A stretch of DNA of 64,000 nucleotides from the NCBI RefSeq assembly GCF_029433335.1, contig NZ_JAQTHX010000001.1, forward strand, positions 868,001 through 932,000, in the 5' to 3' direction. Within the stretch, counting starts at the first letter, position 1. Every line of letters begins with the position of its first letter. The position numbers and the translations under genes are program-made. Below, piece after piece: positions 47,404-55,900 of the stretch. Under the pieces are notes generated by a model. That model ran no database searches, was not told where the DNA came from, and saw only the letters and a list, made by a program, of their open reading frames with translations. The stretch comes from Bifidobacterium sp. ESL0745 (GTDB taxonomy: Bacteria > Actinomycetota > Actinomycetes > Actinomycetales > Bifidobacteriaceae).

Positions 47404-49161
47404 TCAATCATCCCCGTAACCGCCGCCCTGCAATTGGTACAGCGCGCCCGACGCCCCGGATTGGGTACGACTATTGGCGAAGGCGTGGGTGTATTCGTCG
47501 AATATCCGCTCACGTTCACCGACCTGGTCGTAAGTCAGTTGATGGCCCAGTTGCTCGTATGCCTTGCTTTGTTTGCCAGCCTCGGCATCATGGTAAGAGC
47601 CAAATGCCTTCATTTTATCAATGACTGAGCCATTCTTGTCCAGATTGGCCGTCATCTTGGTGACCAGCCGGTGCAAGCGCTGGTCTTGGGGATTGTCCAG
47701 CGGCTTCAACACCGCACGGCAGGAATCAAGAGCGCCAATATAAGTGGCATAGGTCGGATCCGACTCATCAAGCTGGGGGAACGTGACGCACACCGATTTG
47801 GCTTGGGAAACCGGAAGCATCGTTGGAATGTATGCGCCAACGGTCACTTTTTCCTTGTCGTATGCGGTCACGAAATCCTTGAATGGCCGGTAATCCCCGT
47901 TCCCGCTCGCGCTCAATTGGTCGGCGAGCGTCTGATTGGCCTTGTCCGCAGTACTAATTACATCATTGATGTCATCGATATCGGCCTGTTCCAGATTGCC
48001 CATGCCTTTGAAACTGCGATCATAGACCGTCGAATCCATCAAGCTCCATCGTTTGGCCACCTCGGCCATGGCATCGGTGATCTTCTTTGCCGTATCCCCC
48101 TTGAACGCCTTGCCCGGACCCTTGGGGAAACCTTCATGCACACTCTTTTCCCAGTCCTCGGCGCTTTTCTGCGACTGGGCAACATCATAGGCGCGGTCGA
48201 AGGCCCAATCGAGATGCAGCGCATCACGTTTTTTCTGCAAAGCCCAGCTGTACCGGTAGCTATAATCCTGCACTCTGGTGGAAATATCGATACTCTTGTT
48301 AAGCTGGTCTTCCTGTTGTTCAACGGATCTGTCGTTTGTCGCACTTGCATGGAGCACAGCGAGCTGCCCGGCGGCCTTGCCGCTTTCTTCCAATGCGCCG
48401 GTAACGGAGGAAACGAACGTTTTCATGGCTTCGTCATCTGAGCCGGACAGTGGTTGCAACGCCGCGGTGCATGACGCCGAATGCTTGTCGTAACTTTGTT
48501 TCTCGGATTCGCCACCGAATATGTAGGTCCAGGATTCGCCGCAGGCCTTGTTCACCGCAGACAGCGCCTTGGCTTTTCCGACAAAATCGTTCAGGATTGT
48601 CTTGTCGGCCTGTGTGGCCTTCGTATAGCGGTCAAGTTGCCGCTTCACTTCAGCGTTGTTCATGATTGGCAGGCTTGCAAAGGCGGCGTTATCCTTGTCG
48701 GTTTTGTCGATTAGCGAGGTGAGCTTGGCGATATCCTTATCGCCGGTTTGGGAACCGGTGGCCAGACTCTCCAGACTGTAGACGAGGTGGCGGTGATCGT
48801 CATGGATGTCTTCAATCCCCTTGCTCACTTTGTCTACGGGCACGGGATCCTTGTGATGCGTATCAGGGTTAGCGATATGTCGCAATTGGCTGGAACCCTG
48901 CAATGATGACGTTATTGTCCTGATGAGCGGATTCGCGGTTACAACCAGCGCCACGACGACGACTATACAGACGATAAATACTACTGCCTTCGATTTCCCA
49001 GACCGAAGACGGCGCCCATCCGACGGTGCCCACGCAACCTGATCGGAACCTGGGGCACCGTCGGCAGACACCGAGCTGGATGTCGCGATGTCGTCATCCA
49101 CGTCAGAGAAAACCTGATCATTGCCTTGGTCAAAAGGCTTTTGCCCTGTATCACGCCCCAT
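47404..49161 (-). CDS. Membrane-anchored extracellular protein with two Cys-containing modules (unknown function)
   Basis: About 585 aa. Acidic cytoplasmic N-terminus, one transmembrane helix (about 55-78, SKAVVFIVCIVVVVALVV), then a large, mostly helical outer domain. It contains two copies of a module also present once in the neighbour at 49238: F..LP.M.N..VK ... A..A...C about 25-30 residues ... C.AAL.P. Cysteine pairs are ACGESW/SASCTAAL and SVCVTF/DSCRAVL. Not a lipoprotein. Frame opens at TTG 49167; the ATG at 49161 is used (GGGG 6 nt before). The C-terminus is Gly/Tyr rich. No known family recognised. Confidence 0.75.
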   Translation of the reverse strand: MGRDTGQKPFDQGNDQVFSDVDDDIATSSSVSADGAPGSDQVAWAPSDGRRLRSGKSKAVVFIVCIVVVVALVVTANPLIRTITSSLQGSSQLRHIANPDTHHKDPVPVDKVSKGIEDIHDDHRHLVYSLESLATGSQTGDKDIAKLTSLIDKTDKDNAAFASLPIMNNAEVKRQLDRYTKATQADKTILNDFVGKAKALSAVNKACGESWTYIFGGESEKQSYDKHSASCTAALQPLSGSDDEAMKTFVSSVTGALEESGKAAGQLAVLHASATNDRSVEQQEDQLNKSIDISTRVQDYSYRYSWALQKKRDALHLDWAFDRAYDVAQSQKSAEDWEKSVHEGFPKGPGKAFKGDTAKKITDAMAEVAKRWSLMDSTVYDRSFKGMGNLEQADIDDINDVISTADKANQTLADQLSASGNGDYRPFKDFVTAYDKEKVTVGAYIPTMLPVSQAKSVCVTFPQLDESDPTYATYIGALDSCRAVLKPLDNPQDQRLHRLVTKMTANLDKNGSVIDKMKAFGSYHDAEAGKQSKAYEQLGHQLTYDQVGERERIFDEYTHAFANSRTQSGASGALYQLQGGGYGDD

Positions 49162-49237
49162 AATCAACCCCGTTCAATGACAATCTTCTTTCAACACCGT
49201 ACCATTCGGCGCTGCAGCTTCCGAAACATGCGAACGC

Positions 49238-50299
49238 CTAATGTTTCGAGACCATGTTCCAGATGGCTGTAGACAGATCCGGATCACCGCTGTCTTTGTC
49301 GTCCGCATCATTCATCCCCTTCGTCAATGTCTGGAGAGGCTTGACCGTTACTTCGCGTTCGTTTTCTTCGGTTTGAGACAGCGTGCGCTCCAGATTGTCG
49401 TAACGTTCCTGCTGGTTGGAGGAGAATTGGTCACTCGGCCCGAGCGCTTGTATGGCCGCATAGGCCTCACTGGTCTTGGCGGCATAAGCGTTCCACGACG
49501 CCTTATAACTCGCCACGTCAGCGTTTTTCACGTCCGGAATCGCATCGACGGCGGCCTTGCAAGTTGTCAGATAATTGCTCTGCTCCGACCAGGTAGGGTC
49601 CATGGGCACGTACAGCGGCGTCTTCCCGCAGATACGATTGGCTTGGGAAGCGGCAGGAGCCACCGTCATGATGTCACGCGCATAGGCGATCTTGCGTTCA
49701 TAACGTGCTTTATATTGTGTGAATGCTTTTTTCACACCGACGTTGTCCATCGCCGGCAGCTTTTCGAATTCCCCACCTACCTTTTCGACCTTGGCGATGC
49801 TCTTGGCCACGGCATCCACGTCGCTTTGCTTGACACTTTGCCTATCCGCCGTGGTCATATCATCAATCAGGTCACGCAATTTGGAGTCCATGTCGTATGT
49901 GGCACGATTCAGGTCCTGACGTTTGTCTTCCGCGTCGCATTGGACCTTGCCTTGGCATATCGGCATCGGATGCCTTGCCTCGTTGATTTTGGAAATGGCG
50001 ACAAGCACGCCGACCACGACTACGACAAGAACGATGACAATCAGCACGACACAAAGAGCAACCTTAAGCACATGCGCGCCCCCGCTGTGACCGTTGCCTC
50101 TGGCTGCTTTGCGATAGGCCGCCCGCCGCCTTCTCTCCTCACGTTTGAGCAAACGTTGCGTACCGTCGTCATCGGCAACGTCGGACCAAGAGTCATCAAC
50201 ATCTTCGAATACCTTGGGGTCCGACGACATTGACGTGGACGACATATCACTGGAGAAATCTATTTGGTCATCCTGGCCTTTATCGTTTTTTGCAAACAT
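49238..50299 (-). CDS. Membrane-anchored extracellular protein with one Cys-containing module (paralogue of the next gene)
   Basis: 353 aa with the same layout as the 585-aa neighbour: acidic N-terminus, RKAARGN basic stretch, transmembrane helix (about 78-103), outer helical domain. FEKLPAMDNVGVKKAF, then ASQANRICGKTPLY and LTTCKAAVDAI align with the neighbour's module. An extra Cys pair (PICQGKVQCDAED) follows the helix. GGAG lies 5 nt before the ATG. The two genes are codirectional, 76 nt apart, likely one operon made by duplication. Function unknown. Confidence 0.75.
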   Translation of the reverse strand: MFAKNDKGQDDQIDFSSDMSSTSMSSDPKVFEDVDDSWSDVADDDGTQRLLKREERRRRAAYRKAARGNGHSGGAHVLKVALCVVLIVIVLVVVVVGVLVAISKINEARHPMPICQGKVQCDAEDKRQDLNRATYDMDSKLRDLIDDMTTADRQSVKQSDVDAVAKSIAKVEKVGGEFEKLPAMDNVGVKKAFTQYKARYERKIAYARDIMTVAPAASQANRICGKTPLYVPMDPTWSEQSNYLTTCKAAVDAIPDVKNADVASYKASWNAYAAKTSEAYAAIQALGPSDQFSSNQQERYDNLERTLSQTEENEREVTVKPLQTLTKGMNDADDKDSGDPDLSTAIWNMVSKH

Positions 50300-50387
50300 T
50301 TTTCTCCAACTCCACCCGACTTTATCTTCTCTGCCTTCGAAAAGTCCACTATGAAAACTTCTCCGGAAACAAGTCCTGATAATTCAT

Positions 50388-50406
50388 GTTATTGCAAGGC
50401 AATAAC
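50388..50406. promoter_or_regulatory. Palindromic site upstream of the surface-protein genes
   Basis: GTTATTGC-AAG-GCAATAAC, 8-bp arms, 3-nt spacer, 89 nt upstream of the ATG at 50299 and 240 nt upstream of the MerR-type gene. Suits a dimeric regulator. It could instead be a weak hairpin. Part of the gene-free stretch 50300-50645. Confidence 0.4.
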
Positions 50407-50561
50407 CTTGGCACCGGCGAAGAGAAACGTCTGATGCCACCAACAAGCGAGGGAGAATCCGGCCGACTGATCGATACCGTCTACGTCTGATCAATTATCC
50501 CTCAATAGTAATAAAAGCAAGCGGCAACTGCTCCTAAAAATCTGCGACACGCCGATGGTTG

Positions 50562-50592
50562 TTGACCCTGACATATTGTCAGGGCATAGCTT
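50562..50592 (+). promoter_or_regulatory. MerR-type promoter with operator in a 19-bp spacer
   Basis: TTGACC (50562-50567) as -35 and TAGCTT (50587-50592) as -10 lie 19 bp apart. The spacer region holds the perfect dyad CCCTGACATATTGTCAGGG (50566-50584). A long spacer with a centred dyad is the hallmark of MerR-activated promoters. It precedes a MerR/TipA-like gene by about 55 nt, so autoregulation is likely. A 17-bp alternative -10 (CATAGC) is weaker. Confidence 0.7.
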
Positions 50593-50645
50593 TTCTCTTG
50601 CGACCGGCAAACCGGCCGCAGACAAGACAACGAAAGAGGAACGGA

Positions 50646-51446
50646 ATGCACGGGACAAACGCAGCTAACACTCGTTGGACACCGGACAAGCCATTCGGCC
50701 TGACCATTGGCGAAGTCTCAATGATGTTCCACGTCAGTGTACGCATGCTTCGGCACTGGGAAGACCTCGGTCTGCTCACTCCGGCTCGCGATGCCAGCGG
50801 GTACCGGGTCTACTGCCCCGGCGATCTGAACCGCCTCCGCCGTCTGCTCGTCTACAAAGAGCTGGGTGTACCAGCCACGCGCATCGGGCGGCTGCTCGAC
50901 GCGCCGGCGCCAGTTGTCATCAAGGAACTCAAAGCGGGACGGACCAACCTCGAAAAGAAGCTGCGGCATTTGCAGCAAACCCTTGAAAACATCAACCGGC
51001 TCATCGACATGGCAGAGAAAGGAACGACCATGGCAAATGCAGAAACACTCGACCCAAGGCAAAGCGAGGCCAAGGACCGTTGGGGTGACACCAAGCAGTG
51101 GATGGAGTTCGCCGAACGGCAGACCACGATGGACGGAAAGACCAAAATGCAGAAAGAACAACGCATGCGCGACGTTGAAGCAAAACTGGCCGACGCCAAG
51201 CGTCGGGGCGTGGAACCTGGCAGCGATGAAGCCAACGCGTTTGCCGAAGAACACCGAGCGTCACTTTACTATTACGAGGTCAGCCCATCCATGCAGGTCT
51301 GTCTGGGCCGGCTGTACGTCGCCGACCAGCGTTTCAAGAAACACTATGACGACATCGAACCGGGACTCGCCCAGTGGCTTCACGACATCATTGATGCCAA
51401 CGCCAAGACCCAAGGTATCGATCTAGACAATGTGCAATGGGAGTAG
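50646..51446 (+). CDS. MerR family transcriptional regulator with TipAS-like C-terminus
   Basis: 266 aa. The winged-helix MerR domain spans about residues 18-88 (GLTIGEVSMMFHVSVRMLRHW, LTPARDASGYRVYCPGDLNRL); a long coiled coil follows (LEKKLRHLQQTLENINRLI), then from about 150 a TipAS-type region (KTKMQKEQRMRDVEAKLAD, HRASLYYYEVSPSMQVCLGRLY, IEPGLAQWLHDIIDANA). TipAL proteins bind thiopeptide-like ligands and activate their own promoter. AAAGAGGA precedes the ATG. No adjacent efflux pump; targets unknown besides its own operator. Confidence 0.88.
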   Translation: MHGTNAANTRWTPDKPFGLTIGEVSMMFHVSVRMLRHWEDLGLLTPARDASGYRVYCPGDLNRLRRLLVYKELGVPATRIGRLLDAPAPVVIKELKAGRTNLEKKLRHLQQTLENINRLIDMAEKGTTMANAETLDPRQSEAKDRWGDTKQWMEFAERQTTMDGKTKMQKEQRMRDVEAKLADAKRRGVEPGSDEANAFAEEHRASLYYYEVSPSMQVCLGRLYVADQRFKKHYDDIEPGLAQWLHDIIDANAKTQGIDLDNVQWE

Positions 51447-51450
51447 ACGG

Positions 51451-51508
51451 TAGTTGGGGAAATGGAAGGCAAACCAATTAACTGGTTTGCCTTCCATTTC
51501 CCCAACTA
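51451..51508. repeat. Perfect 26-bp inverted repeat after the MerR gene
   Basis: 51451-51476 and 51483-51508 are exact reverse complements, 6-nt loop ATTAAC. Lies between convergent genes, so it may stop transcription from both sides, but the stem is much longer than usual and no T-run follows. It lacks the TTGGTC flank and GGCC core of the six-copy hairpin family. Confidence 0.8.
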
Positions 51509-51564
51509 ATACAAAATCTCAAATCATCGATTTATTTAATGAATAATCACAAAAACAAAGCCCA

Positions 51565-52638
51565 TTACTCATCTTCAACAACCACGTTGATGACATCACC
51601 ATCACCGGTCTCGCCGGTGATCTCATTAATACGATCTTCTTTCTCGGTAAGGAAACGTTTGTGATAGAAGATGTCAGCATATTGCAAAACACTGCTCATC
51701 TGTCCAGAATCCACAAGTGCACTAAAACCAGCGGATAGAATCGGCACGGCTTTATCGATCGTCTTAAGAGTTAAACCTCTTCCAATCTGTTCGAACATAG
51801 TCTTGAAAATACTGTTTTCCAATCCATTTTTACCCGCTTTTTGTAACGCTTTTTTAGCAGCCACATTCGCAAGTGCTCTCATCTGAACGAGCAATAAAGC
51901 AGGACCACCTTTGTCGGCCATCGCAACCCAGCCTTTTTTAGAGGCTTGTTTGATTCCTTGTGAAGCAGAAATTGTCATAAATTTTGCGACAAAATCAGAC
52001 ACATCGGAAGCACCTGTAGCCACACCTTTAGGATTCAAAGCATCTGAAAAGACGCTGCTGGCTATATACAATTCACTGGGATCATTTTTCACGTCATACC
52101 CGTATGCCATCGCCACTGTTTGTACGGCACGATATTCAAGAAATGTAATAAATACAAAACTTAAGGGAATTCCCGCCACACCTATCGCTCCCGTTCCAGC
52201 ACCCTCAGCAACCGCCGCCACAATATTATGCGAGGTGTATTTGTTCGCCGCCTTACTGACGTCATAACTTCTCATAAAACAAATATCATCGAGACAACTT
52301 ATCGTTTCTTGGTTCAACACAGCATTGAGGTTCTTTACAATAGTTGTCTCATCAACACTGTATTTAGCGGCTTGTTCCTCGAGAGTATGAAAACCTTTTG
52401 AAGCTATTTCCATCGCCCTCTTATAGATTTCCTGTTCGGAAATATCATCTTTTAGAGTGGAGGCTTTGTTTTTTATATTTTCCGGTATGCGCTCAACAAT
52501 CTTTTTACCTGCCTGAGCGATATGTCCTGGAGTCGTCAGCTTTTCAAACCTTTTGTTCAATTCCTCAAACTCATTGCATTCTTTGACATCCAATATTGGA
52601 TCTGGCACCGTTGGTGTTTTTCTACTTTTCTCTTCCAT
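51565..52638 (-). CDS. EcsC family protein
   Basis: 357 aa. The central segment AEGAGTGAIGVAGIPLSFVF followed by ITFLEYRAVQTVAMAYGYD is the typical glycine-rich EcsC motif (PF12787). The family is named after a B. subtilis operon partner of an ABC transporter, but stand-alone members have no firm function. N-terminal region charged and helical, C-terminal tail acidic. AAAGGAG before the ATG. Somewhat AT-rich and codon use less biased than core genes; possibly acquired. Confidence 0.8.
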   Translation of the reverse strand: MEEKSRKTPTVPDPILDVKECNEFEELNKRFEKLTTPGHIAQAGKKIVERIPENIKNKASTLKDDISEQEIYKRAMEIASKGFHTLEEQAAKYSVDETTIVKNLNAVLNQETISCLDDICFMRSYDVSKAANKYTSHNIVAAVAEGAGTGAIGVAGIPLSFVFITFLEYRAVQTVAMAYGYDVKNDPSELYIASSVFSDALNPKGVATGASDVSDFVAKFMTISASQGIKQASKKGWVAMADKGGPALLLVQMRALANVAAKKALQKAGKNGLENSIFKTMFEQIGRGLTLKTIDKAVPILSAGFSALVDSGQMSSVLQYADIFYHKRFLTEKEDRINEITGETGDGDVINVVVEDE

Positions 52639-52771
52639 AACCGACTCCTTTAGCGGTCGAGATGAGTATTTTCTAAAAATGATAACATTTCAAACAGGCA
52701 TTATAAATGACATTGTTTGAGCAACAAGAAGCATTTCAGTGTGACAATTACACGACTACAAGGGAAAACTT

Positions 52772-52894
52772 ATGACAAGCTCATACAAAGCCATTGATAT
52801 AGGCCATAAATTCGACAATAGTGAAGACGTTTGCAAATATTTTGATATGGACATCCCATCTATAATCTGCGAGAATAAGCCGATAGTAAGGTGA
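52772..52894 (+). CDS. Possible small ORF in the EcsC-YaaA gap
   Basis: 40 codons beginning MTSSYKAIDIGHKFDNSEDV, preceded by AAGGGA about 6-7 nt upstream. A second short frame (GTG at 52891, NLTLTGRVMERLDSEAGN) overlaps its stop as GTGA and ends at 52983. No family recognised; they may be remnants or an uncharacterised pair. The rest of the gene-free stretch 52639-53082 is AT-rich with nothing further seen. Confidence 0.25.
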   Translation: MTSSYKAIDIGHKFDNSEDVCKYFDMDIPSIICENKPIVR

Positions 52895-53082
52895 ATCTGA
52901 CCTTGACCGGACGGGTGATGGAACGTTTGGACAGCGAAGCTGGCAACATCATGATAAACCGTAATACACTAATCAATGTTTGACCCGTTGAGCGTATCGA
53001 TGACGAAGACAGTCAGCGCCGGCTTGTTTATTAAAAATCCTGGCTTCCCGATTCTACTCGTCATAAACCTATGCGGACAGTA

Positions 53083-53850
53083 TCAGAGCCCAGTCGGCAC
53101 TAAAACAAGACGACAAATATTATCTTCTGCCTCGACACTCACCATACCGAGGGTGCGGGCGACCTCATCTACGGGTTGAGTTGGGGCGTCGAGTAGGGCT
53201 CTCGTTAGTAAGCCTCGGTAGTGCTTGGCCATGTGCGAGATAGTTTTGCTTTGGGAATTGGCGATGCGGACATCCCACCATTGGACATTGTTGTTTGACT
53301 GATTTGGCTTTGTGACACGATAAAGTTCGGATCGCAAATCAACCGCGACATTATCGTTATCACCGGAGCTTATTGACGAGTTTCGGATTCCCCTATCATT
53401 ATCAACTTTTGCTCGATTCGGACTCCACTGCGCAAACTGCTTGCGCCAGAATGACTTTAACGGACCGACGCCGGGAAGCGAGACGTTCATCGAAAGACGA
53501 TAGGAGGGTATCAAGTCCTCGCCTGTGGTCACGCCGAATAAACCTGAGAAGATCAGCACGTCATCACCCTTGTGCAACTGCGCCGCCTCGTATAGCACGC
53601 CTGTATACACCTCGCGCGCCGGTGCACAGGGTGCCGAAAGAATGTCACATTGCGCGACAATTTCATGGGCACCCTTGGCCCCGACCTTCAATATTCTGGC
53701 TGCGTCATCACGTTTCGATACTTCAATTAACGCTGAGAGAACCGCTCCTCTGGCTTCGTTCAGTTCTGGGAAAGACAGACGTTCCAAGTCGAACGTCGGG
53801 CCTCCCCTGGGTGTGGCCTTGCCTTCGGACGGCGGTAAAAGGAGATGCAT
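53083..53850 (-). CDS. yaaA: YaaA family peroxide stress response protein
   Basis: 255 aa. MHLLLPPSEGKATPRGGPTF is the diagnostic N-terminus (LLSPSKTL/LLPPSEGK type); ILKVGAKGAHE, YTGVLYEAA, LIFSGLFGVTTGEDLIPSYRLSM, and the C-terminal SKTISHMAKHYRG are further YaaA motifs. In E. coli YaaA limits free iron and thereby Fenton damage under H2O2. Divergent from the catalase gene across 352 nt with a shared palindrome, which supports a common peroxide-defence role here. Confidence 0.92.
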   Translation of the reverse strand: MHLLLPPSEGKATPRGGPTFDLERLSFPELNEARGAVLSALIEVSKRDDAARILKVGAKGAHEIVAQCDILSAPCAPAREVYTGVLYEAAQLHKGDDVLIFSGLFGVTTGEDLIPSYRLSMNVSLPGVGPLKSFWRKQFAQWSPNRAKVDNDRGIRNSSISSGDNDNVAVDLRSELYRVTKPNQSNNNVQWWDVRIANSQSKTISHMAKHYRGLLTRALLDAPTQPVDEVARTLGMVSVEAEDNICRLVLVPTGL

Positions 53851-54088
53851 GATCCCAAGTCTATCGAACCGGCGATCCCAAACTCAACATGAATCGAGTC
53901 CGCACCGTCGAGACAAACGGAACATCGTCTGCAAACACCACATTGAACATTCGAATCAATTAACGAACTTTTGTAAGCCAACAATCAGCCTTTAGAACCG
54001 CTACAAACGTTTTCAACACGTTCACTAGTTGTAAATCCAAATCCAATTTAATGATCCCAGAACTTCTGTAAATAAACGAAAATCACAA

Positions 54089-54103
54089 TGTAAAGACTTT
54101 ACA
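54089..54103. promoter_or_regulatory. Candidate operator between yaaA and katA
   Basis: TGTAAAG-A-CTTTACA, a perfect 7-1-7 palindrome, lies 99 nt before the katA ATG, with a lone TGTAAA half-site at about 54067. TTGTTT-16 nt-TTATCT (54143-54170) is a possible katA promoter just downstream. Size and symmetry suit a dimeric regulator of the divergent genes; which one cannot be told from sequence. The rest of 53851-54202 holds no gene. Confidence 0.5.
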
Positions 54104-54202
54104 GACAAAATGTCGCAAAGCCCACAAAACGATATAAAACCATTGTTTTATGCAAATGAAATTGTTATCTTCTTCTTACATTGCCACAAAATAAGGAGTT
54201 TC

Positions 54203-55657
54203 ATGACCAACAATCTCAATACCGCGTCCGGCCAGCCTTGGGCCGACAACACCCATTCGCAGACCGCCGGCGTGCGCGGCCCGGTGCTGCTACAGGACTA
54301 CCAGCTGGTCGAAAAGCTCGCCCACTTCAACCGCGAGCGCATCCCGGACCGCGTAGTGCACGCCAAGGGCGCCGGTGCTTACGGCACCTTCAAGCTCACT
54401 CGCGACATGAGCGAATACACGAAGGCGGACGTCTTCAACGGCGTCGGCAAGAAGACCCCGATCTTCCTGCGCTTCTCCCAGGTGGCCGGCGAGCTCGGCT
54501 ACCCCGACACCCTGCGCGACGTGCGCGGCTTCGCGTTGCGTTTCTACACCCAGCAAGGCAACTACGACATCGTCGGCAACAACACGCCGACCTTCTTCAT
54601 CCAGGACCCGCTGAAGTTCCCCGACTTCATCCACTCCCAGAAGCGCGACCTGCGCACCCACCTGCGCAATCAGACCCGCCAGTGGGATTTCTGGGCGCAC
54701 TCCCCCGAGAGCGTGCACCAGGTCACCTATCTGATGGGCGACCGCGGCAACCCGGCCAGCTACCGCACCATGAACGGCTATGGCAGCCATACCTTCAAGT
54801 GGGTCACCGCCGACGGCACCGCCTTCTGGGTCAAGTACCACTTCATGAGCGAGCAGGGTGTGGTCAACATGAGCGAAGAGACCGCCACCAAAGCCGCCAG
54901 CGAAGACACCGACTACCTGCTGCACGAGCTCTTCGACGCCATCGAGTCCAAGAACTACCCGTCCTGGAAGGTCTGCGTGCAGATCCTGCCTTACGAAGAG
55001 GGTCTGAACTACAAGCACGACATCTTCGACATCACCAAGGTCGTCTCCCACAAGGACTACCCGCTGATCAAGATCGGCGAGTTCACCCTGAACCGCAACC
55101 CCGACAACTACTTCGAGGACGTCGAGGAATCCGCGTTCGCGCCGGCCAACTTCGTGCCGGGCATCGAGCCAACACCTGACAAAATGCTGCAGGGCCGCCT
55201 CTTCGCTTATAAGGACGCCGCGCGCTACCGCCTCGGTGCCAACTACGAACAGCTCAAGGTTAACCGCCCCATCAATGGGGTACACAACTACGAGCGTGAC
55301 GGCAACATGACCAACAACGCGCAGGATGGCTCCGTTGACTATGAGCCGAACAGCTTCGACGGCCCGACCGAGGACACCTCCGCCCGCAACCACGGCGACC
55401 AGCTGGAAGGTAAGACCGGAAACTATGCCGCCTACGAGCCCGACAACTTCTCTGCCGCCGGCGCGCTTTACAATGTGCTGAGCGAGGAAGAGAAGCAGCG
55501 TCTGGTCGCCACCATCGCCTCCAACCTAGGTCAGGTCGAAGGCGAGCATGCCGAAGAAATCAAAGTCCTCGAGACCAAGCAGTTCTATCAGGCCGACCCC
55601 GATTACGGCACCCGCGTTGCCGAGGCGCTCGGGCTGAATCTTGACGACATCAAGTGA
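54203..55657 (+). CDS. katA: Monofunctional haem catalase (small-subunit type)
   Basis: Breaks down H2O2 to water and oxygen. 484 aa, the size of clade 3 small-subunit catalases. Distal histidine H53 in RVVHAKGAGAYG, distal asparagine N126 in DIVGNNTPTFF, proximal tyrosine Y336 in GRLFAYKDAARYRLG; the NADPH-binding region is present. AAGGAG precedes the ATG by 4 nt; the frame opens upstream without an SD. Most bifidobacteria lack catalase. The genus is not known to make haem, so activity would depend on haem uptake. GC-rich with strong codon bias, unlike the AT-rich flanks. Confidence 0.96.
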   Translation: MTNNLNTASGQPWADNTHSQTAGVRGPVLLQDYQLVEKLAHFNRERIPDRVVHAKGAGAYGTFKLTRDMSEYTKADVFNGVGKKTPIFLRFSQVAGELGYPDTLRDVRGFALRFYTQQGNYDIVGNNTPTFFIQDPLKFPDFIHSQKRDLRTHLRNQTRQWDFWAHSPESVHQVTYLMGDRGNPASYRTMNGYGSHTFKWVTADGTAFWVKYHFMSEQGVVNMSEETATKAASEDTDYLLHELFDAIESKNYPSWKVCVQILPYEEGLNYKHDIFDITKVVSHKDYPLIKIGEFTLNRNPDNYFEDVEESAFAPANFVPGIEPTPDKMLQGRLFAYKDAARYRLGANYEQLKVNRPINGVHNYERDGNMTNNAQDGSVDYEPNSFDGPTEDTSARNHGDQLEGKTGNYAAYEPDNFSAAGALYNVLSEEEKQRLVATIASNLGQVEGEHAEEIKVLETKQFYQADPDYGTRVAEALGLNLDDIK

Positions 55658-55705
55658 AACGGAGCAACTGACCTGACGCGTTCAATGCGAGTCTGAACAG
55701 TTCAG

Positions 55706-55752
55706 AGTGGAGTCCTTCTTGTGTACAACGCATGAGGAGGGCTCCACTTTTG
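55706..55752 (+). terminator. Terminator of katA
   Basis: AGTGGAG (55706-55712) pairs with CTCCACT (55742-55748), extended by a CCT/AGG pair with a bulge, followed by TTTTG. 48 nt after the stop codon. Confidence 0.75.
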
Positions 55753-55795
55753 TATGTTCACACCATCAAAATCCTTCAAGGATATTTGGAAAAAT

Positions 55796-55835
55796 AAAAG
55801 GTATCCCTCTCAGCTCTTGGCGAGGAATACCTTTT
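55796..55835. terminator. Bidirectional terminator between katA and the flavin oxidoreductase
   Basis: AAAAGGTAT...CCTC (55796-55809) pairs with 55822-55835 with one mismatch, ending CCTTTT. The minus-strand side serves the oxidoreductase ending at 55901. A third CAGGCT/AGCCTG stem (about 55845-55882) lies between it and that stop codon. Confidence 0.7.
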
Positions 55836-55900
55836 GCGATATTCAGGCTATCAGCCGACAGAACTCGTCGCTGACAGCCTGAGTCCAATTCCAATGCGGT

